Below are positions 1 to 6,738 of a stretch of DNA of 15,507 nt, piece by piece. The stretch comes from a bacterium (GTDB lineage: Bacteria; Chloroflexota; Dehalococcoidia; Tepidiformales; Tepidiformaceae), in assembly GCA_945861295.1 (NCBI GenBank), contig CAMAUF010000009.1:1-15507 (forward strand), given 5' to 3'. Numbering within the stretch: position 1 is the stretch's first letter; each line of letters begins with the position of its first letter. The position numbers and the translations under genes were made by a program. Under the pieces are notes generated by a model. That model saw only the letters and a list, made by a program, of their open reading frames with translations, had not been told where the DNA came from and searched no databases.

Positions 1-2
1 AC

Positions 3-242
3 GACCTGTTCCTCGACGGCGACCCCGTGGACCACTCGGTGTTGTTCACGTACCTCACGGGGCGACCGAACACACGCTACCTCACGCCCCGCGGAGCCTT
101 CGATCTCGAGGACTTCTACGTCCGCATAGATGCCCCGACCAGCGCGGGCGCGGGGCGTTCTGCGTCCGAAGGTGGCCCGAGCTACCCGCAGCCGCTCAAG
201 GTCGGCTCCTGCCCCTGGCAGTCCGAAAGGAGATCACAATGA
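3..242 (+). CDS. C-terminal end of an unidentified protein (5' truncated by window edge)
   Basis: An open frame enters from the left edge and stops at 240-242. The first ~45 codons have a strongly coding third-position bias (mostly G or C) and a balanced composition with aromatic and acidic residues (for example the stretch FDLEDFYVRID). The last ~30 residues are low-complexity, rich in Ser, Gly, Pro and Arg. I do not recognise the family from this fragment. Its stop codon overlaps the start of the next gene in an ATGA arrangement (ATG at 239), and a good Shine-Dalgarno (AAGGAG, about 228-233) lies inside its last codons. This suggests the two were once, or still are, one operon with translational coupling. 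A GTG at 27 could be misread as its start, but the frame is open to the edge. Confidence 0.5.
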   Translation, partial: DLFLDGDPVDHSVLFTYLTGRPNTRYLTPRGAFDLEDFYVRIDAPTSAGAGRSASEGGPSYPQPLKVGSCPWQSERRSQ

Positions 243-673
243 ACGACGAGCTTTCGTCCTGGTCGATGACCAAGCGCCTTATGCCCTTCGTTTTGCGCGA
301 GCGTCAGGCGCTGGCGGTCTGTTCGAGTGGGGCGCTCGTCAGCGGCGCGCTCGCCCAGACCGATCCGCTGGTCCTCGCCTACGTCGTGGACCACGTCACC
401 TCGGCAACGACCCCAGGCTCCACCTCGGCCATCGCCATCATGGTCACCGCCGGCGTCATTCTTCTGTGCAAGCAAATCGCCACGGCAATCGTGCAGTTCC
501 TTCAGTCGTACAGCGGCGAGCGCATCAAAACCTCCGTGGCCGGCCGGCCGGGCGGAGACGGGACTGGCGCAGTGCGGCGCGCCGACCGCCCAACTGCTCG
601 ACGGCATCAACGCTACATGGAGGGCAGACTTCCTTGCGGGCGACAAGCTCGTTGCGTAGGATCCGTCGGCTAG
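239..673 (+). pseudogene. Truncated ABC exporter membrane domain (N-terminal fragment)
   Basis: The first ~100 residues look like the start of a type I ABC exporter membrane domain. There is a short cytoplasmic lead (TKRLMPFVLRERQ), a hydrophobic helix at about residues 24-50 ending in VVDHV, a second helix at about 66-88, then QFLQSYSGERIKTSV, which resembles the loop that normally continues into the first intracellular helix. After about nucleotide 538 the similarity ends. The rest of the frame is Arg/Gly-rich, and no other frame carries the expected continuation, the remaining four helices or any Walker A, signature or Walker B motif. A full exporter half is about 570-620 residues; this frame has 144. 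The start ATG at 239 has a strong Shine-Dalgarno and overlaps the upstream stop. I read it as a gene remnant cut by a rearrangement near the GGCCGGCC at about 540. Confidence 0.55.
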
Positions 674-1608
674 GGCGCCTGGTCGCTCCGCGCTCTTGAT
701 ACGTGAAGACACCATGATGCCTTGGTTCGTGCGGGAACGCCTGGCACTCTTGTGGACCATACGGGGATAAAATGGACTTACCGCGATTCCTTTTTTGGCC
801 GAGGCCGCAGGCGGCGGGAACTCCGAATTGCCGCCGTTTTCTCCACCGTGGGCCGAGCAGCTCACGGGCCGCAAGAGTTATCGGAGCATCATTCCTGGCG
901 CGGCCCTCACGATCAGGCCATTACATCAACGTGTCACGGGCGCTCGATGTCATGAGCCTCCCGCACGACCTCACGACGCGGATCAGCGGAGAAAGGAGCG
1001 CCGCCACGCGTTCCTGCTCGGAGTTCATGTCGGCCGTCCGGTCTTCTGCGCGGTGGCATGCACCAGCGTGGCTAGCCGGTTGATCACGGCGGGATCGACG
1101 ACTTTCTCTGGGAGGCCCTGGGCGAGCCGAGACTCGCGCGCGAGCCTGCAGGCGAGCGCCTGGAACGGACGCCCAGTCGATCGGGCGGCGGTGCTGTCCG
1201 ATGGGGAGTGGCTCGCAGTGATCATGACCCGAGCCTATGGTCCGGGCCGGGAGGACAAAAGGCGGACGATGATTCAGGCCGGACCTGCAGGCCTGTTGAC
1301 AGCGACTCCTTCGCGCACCGCGAGCCTGGCCTCACGCAGCCCCGTCATCGCCCTGTCCAAGACCAAGACCTCCGGCTACGCTCCTCAAAGTGGCCGCAGG
1401 CCCGAGGGTCGGGACGGCCACGGCCAGGAGGAAGGAATCGCGATTCATGAACGTCCCGGAGCCGGGAGGCCGGCGGACCGCCGGTCGTCGACCCTGTTCC
1501 ACTGTCCCGCCTGGAACCAATAGGCCGTGTCGAACGGCATCGGTGCACTGTACAGAGTTGCAGGCTGCCCCGCCAGCGGTTAAGGAACTGGTTGATACAT
1601 CGTGGGGT
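674..1608. other. Gene-poor stretch between ABC fragment and recombinase
   Basis: I see no gene I can defend here. Several frames are open on both strands, as expected at this GC content, but none has recognisable domains and their products are rich in Arg, Ser, Pro and Gly. The best minus-strand candidates are a 66-codon frame (1225 to 1025) and a 35-codon frame (1028 to 921) joined by an ATGA overlap. On the plus strand an AGGAGGAAGG at about 1426-1435 precedes an ATG at 1447, but that frame runs antisense through the recombinase and is not credible. A possible hairpin followed by TTTT lies at 810-840. The stretch may be decayed cargo of the element that carries the recombinase. Confidence 0.5.
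810..842 (+). terminator. Weak candidate intrinsic terminator
   Basis: GGCGGC (810-815) and GCCGCC (830-835) can form a six-pair GC stem with a 14-base loop, followed by GTTTTCT on the plus strand. It lies downstream of the ABC-exporter remnant. The stem is short, the loop is long and the T tract is only four bases, so chance is a real alternative in sequence this GC-rich. Confidence 0.2.
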
Positions 1609-3012
1609 CTAATGCCGCCAGATCGGGCGCACGCGGCCATAATCGAACACGTTCCGGCCTTTACGCACCGCCGGCATGATGTCGATGTGATCCACGAGCG
1701 CACCCACAACCGCCCTCCGCCAATCGAGCGAACCCCGCTCCCACGCCTCTCTGAGCGCTCCGCCGTGCCCGAGAAAGCTGCTCACGACGCCGTTCCCGTC
1801 CCGCCGCGCCAGCTTCTCGCGGTTTGCTTCAAGGCGCCGCGCAAGCGTCCCCCTCGCCGGCAGGAACTCTTGCCGGCTGATCAGACGCTCGACGTAATGG
1901 TCGTTCGCCAATGCCTCAAGGGCGGCCTCATCGCGAGCGATCGCCTCGCTCAGCCCGTCGTCCTGAATGCCCTTCGTCGCGAGTTTCGCTGTCAACGATG
2001 CGTCGTCCACCGCGGCGAAGAGCATCTCGCGGATCAGCTCCTCGACCGGCTCCGCCACGCTGGCGATCTTGCCGCACGGGGGGCGGCCAGGTTGAGGTGC
2101 GCAGACGTATTTGCGGACGCCGTTCATCTTCGGCCGCGCGACCAGCTTGAGGCCGCACACGCCACAACGCAGATATCCGCTCAGTTCGTACTTCCGCGCC
2201 GTGTTCTGGACGAGCCGCCGTGCGGGGTCTGTGAGTATCGCGCGAAGGTGTGCCCACTCGTCGGGTGGCAAAATCGCAGGCCATTTGCCCGGGTAGAACT
2301 GCCCCTCCTTCTCGCGCTGGCCCGAGATGATCGGTGAAGTGAGCATGCGTTTGAGCACGCTCGGCTGGAACGGGTTGCCAAGCGTCGTCTCGACGCCTCG
2401 ACGTTGCCAGTCGTAACAAAGCGCGCGGAGACTCTCGCCCGCGAGAAGCCGGTCTCGCGCTTCTCGGATCAGCGCTGCCTCCTCTGGGATCACCTGATTG
2501 TGGTCGCGGCTGTAACCGAACCCCCGCTTGCCCGGCACTGGAGGATCGCCCTGTAGGGCAATTTCATGCACCTTGCGCCGGATGCGTGCGCTGGTGTTCG
2601 CGGACTCCATACGCGCCTGGGCCACCAGCAGTTCGGCCACGAACTGGCCGTAGGTCTCGCGAGTGTCGATTGGCTCCATGACCGAGGCGATAAACGCCTT
2701 GTGCGGCTCGCACGCCTCCATCACGCGCACGAGGTCGCGCTGCTGGCGGCTCAGCCGGTCGAGCTTCCAGACGACGATGCCGACGAGGTCTCCCGAACGG
2801 AGCGCGGTTAGCATCCGTTCAAACGCTGGGCGTTTGACCCTGGTCAGGAACGCGGACGTGTCGACATCTTCGAACACCTCTATGACCTGCCAGCCCTTCC
2901 GCTCTGCGAATGCGCGACAATCGTCCAACTGACGGGCTGTAGCGGTCTGCTGGCCGTCCCTGTCTTCGGAAATGCGGGCGTAGATGCCAACGGAGGGCGG
3001 TGTTGTGTTCAT
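1609..3012 (-). CDS. Large serine recombinase (site-specific integrase)
   Basis: A 467-residue large serine recombinase, the enzyme class that joins attP and attB through a covalent phosphoserine intermediate. The N-terminal resolvase-type domain (about residues 7-150) has YARIS with the likely nucleophile Ser15, and the catalytic KLDRLSR stretch (residues 83-89). A recombinase domain follows (about 155-265, starting near VPGKRGFGYSRD). A zinc ribbon has CGVC at 283-286 and later cysteines at 304 and 313, followed by a helical, probably coiled-coil segment to the C-terminus. Length and domain order are complete, with no frameshift, so it may be active. The ATG at 3012 has no clear Shine-Dalgarno and lies 32 bp from the junction with the interrupted cyclase gene, so the enzyme sits at the very end of its element. 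In the integrated state it could be transcribed only from that short arm or from the host cyclase promoter. Confidence 0.93.
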   Translation of the reverse strand: MNTTPPSVGIYARISEDRDGQQTATARQLDDCRAFAERKGWQVIEVFEDVDTSAFLTRVKRPAFERMLTALRSGDLVGIVVWKLDRLSRQQRDLVRVMEACEPHKAFIASVMEPIDTRETYGQFVAELLVAQARMESANTSARIRRKVHEIALQGDPPVPGKRGFGYSRDHNQVIPEEAALIREARDRLLAGESLRALCYDWQRRGVETTLGNPFQPSVLKRMLTSPIISGQREKEGQFYPGKWPAILPPDEWAHLRAILTDPARRLVQNTARKYELSGYLRCGVCGLKLVARPKMNGVRKYVCAPQPGRPPCGKIASVAEPVEELIREMLFAAVDDASLTAKLATKGIQDDGLSEAIARDEAALEALANDHYVERLISRQEFLPARGTLARRLEANREKLARRDGNGVVSSFLGHGGALREAWERGSLDWRRAVVGALVDHIDIMPAVRKGRNVFDYGRVRPIWRH

Positions 3013-3060
3013 GCCGTAAAAGGTAACATTGACTCACGTTGGGCTCGCCGAGGGTCTTGA
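3013..3060. other. Probable attachment-site junction (element end / host cyclase gene)
   Basis: On the minus strand the cyclase reading frame runs ...VKTLG and should continue with Asp-Gly (the LGDG motif). Instead GGC GA is followed by GCCCAACGTGAGTC, and the protein similarity ends. The break lies at 3044/3045 on the plus strand; the bases TC (3045-3046) fit both sides and could be the two-base crossover core. From 3044 down to 3013 the bases belong to the element, and the recombinase ATG follows at once. The matching junction on the other side is not in the window, so the exact att site cannot be proven here. Confidence 0.6.
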
Positions 3061-4057
3061 CCTCGCTGCCGCCGTGTTCGGCGAGGGCGACGCGGGTCAT
3101 CCGTTCATGCTCGCGGAGCACATCGCGGCCTTTGGCGTCCCCAAGGCGGGACATCATCGCGGTGTGCCCCTCGAGATCGGTGAACAGGATGGTGCGAATG
3201 GACGAGGTCGAGGCCGAAGCTGGGTGCGCTCGCTCGTGCGCTGGCGAATGTGCGAGCACGAACGCCCGCAACTGCTGACGGAAGAAAGTATTCGGGAGGC
3301 CGTCCGCGTCCGGCTCAGTAACCACCAGCGAGGCGCCTGCTATGCCGGCGGCGATTTCACGGACGTTCGCCTCGCGGACGAACGGATTGCCGCCCTTCTC
3401 CCAGAGCACCAAGGCCGGGGCGGCCACACGGGGCAGGAAGCTGCTGGCGTCGAGCTCCGCCATTGCCGAGACGACCCGGGCAAATGCGACTTGGTCCGTG
3501 GCCGCCCGCCGGATTTGGTCTACCCAAGGCTCGGTGGCCGGGCCTTCTTTCCAGCCAACCGTCATCCGCCCGAGCGTCTGGGCGAAGGTGTCGCTGTCCG
3601 CGTCCGCCAGTGCCATCACTCCCTTGGCACGGGTTGGGTCGTTGAGGTCGGACCCCCGGATCCATCCGTCGTGCAGGATCAAGCCTCGGACCCGTTCCGG
3701 GTGGGCCACCGCATAGGCGACTGCGATACTCGCGCCAACGTTGTTCCCGAGGAGGACCATTTGGTCGAGGCGCTCAGCCCTGACGACGGCCTCGACATCC
3801 AGCACGAACGCTCGGAGCGACATCTCGGAGGCGTCTCGATCCGACGACCCCGTCCCTCGCGGGTCCAGCCCGACCATCCTGAAGCCCTCGAATGTCTCAT
3901 CGACGTAGGCCCTCACGGCTGGAATCTCAGTGAAGACGCCGGCGATGTCAGAGAAGGGGTACGTTAGCCAGAGAATCGGCGGGCCGGCGCCTGCGACCGC
4001 GTACGCGATGGAGACGCCGTCAGAGCTGCGGGCGTATTTGAACTCCGGCGCGTGCAC
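3045..4057 (-). pseudogene. Alpha/beta-hydrolase/class III adenylate-guanylate cyclase fusion, interrupted
   Basis: The start is the GTG at 4057, six bases after GGAGGG (4064-4069); further upstream the frame is Arg/Ser/Pro-rich and unlike coding sequence. Residues ~1-275 form an alpha/beta-hydrolase fold (DGVSIAYAVAGAG, then GLDPRGTGSSD, then an elbow LLGNNVGAS). The elbow has Asn106 where hydrolases carry the nucleophilic Ser, so this domain probably senses or binds rather than hydrolyses. Residues ~288-338 begin a class III cyclase domain: TILFTDLEGHTAMM with metal-binding Asp294, then EVKTLG. The similarity stops at the second metal-binding motif, where GDG is replaced by GEP. The remaining ~120 residues of the cyclase domain are absent from the window. 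The frame continues to a stop at 2819 only through antisense recombinase sequence. A weak -10-like CATACT lies at 4086-4091. Such fusions are common in Chloroflexota and Actinomycetota. Confidence 0.85.
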
Positions 4058-4280
4058 TGCCGTCCCTCCGTGTGGCCTCGCCGGCAGTATGCCACGAGCC
4101 TCGCCGGGGCGCAGATCTCGGCTCCTCGAACTCGTCCGGGATAGTGGCCCAGATTTCGACTCGGCTCGGGAGTTCAGCCTCGACGGGCGGCTCGCGGGCA
4201 TGTGGGGCGTTGTCCGTCTGGGATTCTTTGACGGAACAGTGTCGATGGCGCCTCGAGCCAAAGGCGGTCGCCCGTTCGCC

Positions 4281-4745
4281 TCACGCCCGCCGCGGCCGGT
4301 CCAACTCTTCGGTGTCGATGATCAGGGTCACCGGGCCATCGTTGACGAGCGTCACAACCATGTGCGCGCCGAACACGCCCCGTTCGCAGCGGAGGCCGAG
4401 CGCGCCGACCGCCTCGCAGAAGCGCTCGTAGAGCGCTCGGGCCGCTTCCGGTGGCGCGGCGTCGGCGAACGAGGGACGACGCCCGCGGCGTACGTCCCCG
4501 TACAGGGTGAACTGGCTGACGGCGAGGACGGCGCCGCCCACCTCGGCGAGCGCGAGGTTCATCTTGGCGTCGCCATCCTCGAAGACGCGGAGGGCGCAGA
4601 TTTTCGCGGCCAATCGGTCCGCGGTCGCGGGGTCGTCGCTATGGGTCACGCCGAGGAGGACGAGGAAGCCGCAGTCAATCGCGCCCACCGTCTCGCCGTC
4701 GACCGCTACCGATGCCCGGGAAACACGTTGGACGACGGCGCGCAC
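4281..4745 (-). CDS. dtd: D-aminoacyl-tRNA deacylase
   Basis: A 154-residue protein of the DTD family, which removes D-amino acids (and glycine from tRNA-Ala) from mischarged tRNAs in the cytoplasm. It opens with the family-typical RAVVQRVSRASVAVDG. It has the active-site SQFTLYGD (residues 77-84) and the NDGPVT motif (135-140), whose cis Gly-Pro gives chiral selectivity. Length matches the family (~145-155) with a short Arg-rich tail. The start is GTG at 4745, three bases after the stop of the upstream zinc-ribbon gene, so the two are surely cotranscribed. It therefore falls under the CIRCE operator at 5123-5149, suggesting induction by heat or protein-folding stress. Confidence 0.95.
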   Translation of the reverse strand: MRAVVQRVSRASVAVDGETVGAIDCGFLVLLGVTHSDDPATADRLAAKICALRVFEDGDAKMNLALAEVGGAVLAVSQFTLYGDVRRGRRPSFADAAPPEAARALYERFCEAVGALGLRCERGVFGAHMVVTLVNDGPVTLIIDTEELDRPRRA

Positions 4746-4748
4746 GCG

Positions 4749-5066
4749 TTACGTCGATGCCGCGGGGGTGCTGGCGGCCGGGGCCGGCGTGCTCGCCGGG
4801 GCAGACTCGGACTTGGCGGGAGCATCGCTCTTCGCGGCCTCTGGCAGGCTCGTCGTCGGCTTGGCCTCGTCGGTGGTGTCCGATTTGCCGCGGCTATCGT
4901 TGACGTACCAACCGCTGCCTTTGAAGACGACTGTGGGCACCGTCAGCAGCCGCTTCGCGATACCCTTGCCGCATTCCTGGCACCCGTGTTCCATCGGCGC
5001 GGAGAAACTCTCGCGAAGTTCGTAGGTTTGCTTGCATGCGCTGCATTTGTAGTCGTACGTCGGCAC
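4749..5066 (-). CDS. FmdB-family zinc-ribbon protein
   Basis: A 105-residue protein starting at GTG 5066 (PTYDYKCSACK follows; the frame further upstream is antisense to the propeller gene). The N-terminal ~50 residues form a FmdB/putative-regulatory zinc ribbon with cysteine pairs CSAC (8-11) and CQEC (29-32), and the family's typical FKGSGWYVND near residue 48. The C-terminal ~45 residues are low-complexity, rich in Ala, Pro, Ser, Thr and Lys, and probably disordered, as in many high-GC homologues. The biochemical role of this family is not settled; it was named for a putative regulator of formamidase or amidase operons. It is the first gene of an operon with dtd and starts 57 bp downstream of a perfect CIRCE element, which argues for a stress role here. 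Confidence 0.88.
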   Translation of the reverse strand: MPTYDYKCSACKQTYELRESFSAPMEHGCQECGKGIAKRLLTVPTVVFKGSGWYVNDSRGKSDTTDEAKPTTSLPEAAKSDAPAKSESAPASTPAPAASTPAAST

Positions 5067-5110
5067 GATGACCTCGCCTAGAGGCTCAAGGATGAGCCGG
5101 GGGTAGATGC

Positions 5111-5140
5111 ATCTTGGCGACCTTAGCACTCGCCTGTCAA
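5111..5140 (-). promoter_or_regulatory. Minus-strand sigma-70-like promoter overlapping CIRCE
   Basis: Read on the minus strand, the CIRCE spacer contains a perfect -35 hexamer TTGACA (5140-5135). It is followed after 18 bases by CAAGAT (5116-5111), which keeps the two most conserved -10 positions (A2 and T6). HrcA bound to CIRCE would cover the -35 box and block polymerase. The predicted transcript starts near 5104 and leaves a leader of about 38 bases before the GTG at 5066. The -10 match is only three of six, so the exact start is uncertain. Confidence 0.6.
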
Positions 5141-5149
5141 GAGTGCTAA
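5123..5149 (-). promoter_or_regulatory. CIRCE operator (HrcA binding site)
   Basis: TTAGCACTC at 5123-5131, a nine-base spacer, then GAGTGCTAA at 5141-5149: an exact match to the CIRCE inverted repeat, with no mismatch in either arm. CIRCE is bound by the repressor HrcA, which is released on heat shock, and normally precedes groESL or dnaK operons. Here it lies in the divergent region between the FmdB-like gene (57 bp away, minus strand) and the NHL-repeat gene (90 bp away, plus strand). The overlap with a minus-strand promoter points to the fmdB-dtd operon as its main target. Confidence 0.93.
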
Positions 5150-5181
5150 GCCTTTCTCTCTCCTCTCGACCGCTCGGCTCA

Positions 5182-5210
5182 TGGCAACTCCTGGCGGCGC
5201 GCGGTAGAGT
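5182..5210 (+). promoter_or_regulatory. Weak candidate promoter for the NHL-repeat gene
   Basis: TGGCAA (5182-5187) and TAGAGT (5205-5210) are separated by 17 bases, with the -10 matching four of six consensus positions and the -35 three of six. It lies 28 bases before the ATG at 5239, which has GGAGG at 5228-5232. The position is right, but the match is weak enough to be chance. Confidence 0.25.
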
Positions 5211-5238
5211 GCGCCACATCAGCGCTTGGAGGCTTGCT

Positions 5239-6204
5239 ATGAGTTCGGTCCGCATCGGTTCCGGGGAATACACATACGACGCACTCGCCGCCTGGGAGCA
5301 GTTGCCCGAGGGCATCACCCTGCGCGAGACGCCCGGCGTGGCGGTCAACAGCCGCGACGAACTCGTCGCGCTGACGCGCAACACGGACCACCCGATCATG
5401 ATCTTCAGCCACGATGGCGCGCTCCTGCGCACATTCGGCCAGGGAGTGTTCGACGCGCGCACCCACGGCCTCTTCGTCGGGCCAGACGACGCTATCTGGG
5501 CGACCGACGACGGTACCCATTCAGTGACCAAGTGGACGCAGGATGGCCAGCTCCTCCTCACCATCGGGACGCCGAACACCCCGAAAAGGCGCTGGAGCAA
5601 CGAGCCCTTCAACCGGCCGACCCACGCCGCTGTCTCGCCCAAGACGGGCTTCGTCTACATCAGCGACGGCTACGGCAACAACGCCGTGCACAAGTTCACG
5701 CCCGAAGGCGAGCACGTCCTTTCCTGGGGCGGGCCGGGCGTGGACCCTGGCCAGTTCATCCGGCCGCACAACGTTGCGATCGACAAGGACGACAACGTCT
5801 TCATCGCCGACCGTGAGTGCCACCGCATCCAGGTCTTCGACGCCAACGGAAAGTTCCAGCACGAGCACCACAACGTCCACCGGCCGGACGGCATGTGCCT
5901 CGGGCCGGACGGCAACATCTACGTCGGCGAACTCAACCAGATCGACGGCCTCCTCGAAGGCTGCCCCGGCATGGGCCACCGCGTCAGCATCCTCAGTCCT
6001 TCCGGCGCGCTGCTCGCCCGTTTCGGGGCCGAGGAGGAGGGTGAAGGGCCGGGCCAGTTCATCGCGCCGCACGGGATCACCGTCGATTCGCGGGGCGACA
6101 TCTATGTGGGCGAGGTCTCGTTCAGTATTCGCGGCCGGCTGATGGACCCGCCGCGAGAATTGAAGAGCCTCAAGAAGCTCGTGAGGGTGACGCCGCTGGC
6201 GTAG
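5239..6204 (+). CDS. NHL-repeat beta-propeller protein
   Basis: A 321-residue protein made of NHL-type propeller blades. The start is ATG 5239, chosen because GGAGG precedes it by six bases and similarity-like sequence begins there; the frame is open further upstream, but through the regulatory region. Blade signatures recur as hydrophobic-Asp/Gly-DNVFIAD patterns: DAIWATDDGTHSV (~85-96), GFVYISDGYGNNAV (~137-150), DNVFIADRECHRIQVF (~185-200), GNIYVGEL (~225-232) and GDIYVGEVS (~286-294). PGQFIRPHN (~170-178) and PGQFIAPHG (~271-279) are the typical blade starts. There is no signal peptide or membrane helix, so it is probably cytoplasmic. The fold resembles peptidyl-alpha-hydroxyglycine amidating lyases and bacterial six-bladed propeller proteins, but a lyase activity is not shown. 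It is divergent from the fmdB-dtd operon. Confidence 0.85.
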   Translation: MSSVRIGSGEYTYDALAAWEQLPEGITLRETPGVAVNSRDELVALTRNTDHPIMIFSHDGALLRTFGQGVFDARTHGLFVGPDDAIWATDDGTHSVTKWTQDGQLLLTIGTPNTPKRRWSNEPFNRPTHAAVSPKTGFVYISDGYGNNAVHKFTPEGEHVLSWGGPGVDPGQFIRPHNVAIDKDDNVFIADRECHRIQVFDANGKFQHEHHNVHRPDGMCLGPDGNIYVGELNQIDGLLEGCPGMGHRVSILSPSGALLARFGAEEEGEGPGQFIAPHGITVDSRGDIYVGEVSFSIRGRLMDPPRELKSLKKLVRVTPLA

Positions 6205-6261
6205 GTTGGTGCGTTGATGCTGCGTGACTGGTTCGCGACGTAGGCCGGATTCTGGCTCGGA

Positions 6262-6738
6262 GTGGCCGGCCTCGCGTTGGGCGCGACGGGGATCGCGATG
6301 GCGTGGCAGCTCCGCAAGACGCGCTCGGCCGTCGAAGCGGCGAGCGCGGCGATCCGACGTGCGCAACGCGGGTCCAGCCGCAATCAGCTTCTTGTCCTGC
6401 TCGAGCGTCTCATCAACATCGAGGGCGAACTGCGAACGGCTGTCTCCGCGAAGGATGAGGAGGCTGCGGGGACGGCCCTCAGGAGTTGGCGCCTCTGCGC
6501 ATCCGAGACGCATTCGATCATTCACGATCTTAAGCCTGATTGGGGCGACCTATTTCAGCTGTTGGGCCAAAGCCTACGGGCGTCCGGCGCGATGCGGCCC
6601 GCTCAGCGTGAAGGCGCCGACGTGCCCCGACGCTACACCTCCGTCTTAGTCGCAATCCAGCACGCGACGACCGAGATCTCTGGCCGCGCCACGGAACTGA
6701 GGGCGTATACTGAGGGTACCGATGGAAATGTCAGCTAA
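6262..6738 (+). CDS. Unknown small protein with one N-terminal membrane helix; possible nonsense mutation upstream
   Basis: The open frame starts at GTG 6262 and gives 158 residues: a hydrophobic stretch (AGLALGATGIAMAW, residues 2-15), a basic turn QLRKTR, then a helical, charged cytoplasmic-type part with an alternating Ala/Glu/Leu pattern, possibly coiled-coil. I do not recognise a family. The start is doubtful. In the same frame, ATG 6217 gives MLRDWFAT, then TAG (6241-6243), then AGFWLGV running into the helix. This looks like a native N-terminus with a 23-residue membrane helix broken by an amber codon. The GTG has no proper Shine-Dalgarno, and neither does ATG 6217. Its last codons overlap the next gene (ATG 6722), suggesting a two-gene unit. 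It is either a recent pseudogene or a protein with a shorter helix. Confidence 0.5.
   Translation: MAGLALGATGIAMAWQLRKTRSAVEAASAAIRRAQRGSSRNQLLVLLERLINIEGELRTAVSAKDEEAAGTALRSWRLCASETHSIIHDLKPDWGDLFQLLGQSLRASGAMRPAQREGADVPRRYTSVLVAIQHATTEISGRATELRAYTEGTDGNVS

Noticed and set aside
182..874. Minus-strand 230-codon frame over the ABC fragment and gene-poor stretch
   Set aside because: No motif is recognisable, and the plus strand at 239-538 has the better coding signal.
1588..1611. Partial resemblance to the element end at 3027-3046, considered as the second att junction
   Set aside because: Only about 12 of 20 bases match with gaps, it is in direct rather than the expected orientation, and no cyclase 3' half lies beyond it on the minus strand.
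1390..2337. Long plus-strand frame of 315 codons with AGGAGGAAGG before an ATG at 1447
   Set aside because: Most of it is antisense to the intact serine recombinase, and its product is Arg/Pro-rich without domains.
3930..5081. Plus-strand frame of 383 codons
   Set aside because: It is antisense to the cyclase start, dtd and the FmdB-like gene, which have clear family motifs; the composition is Arg/Gly/Ala-rich.
5521..6525. Minus-strand frame of 334 codons
   Set aside because: It is antisense to the NHL-repeat gene and is low-complexity (Val/Asp/Arg); the propeller motifs lie on the plus strand.
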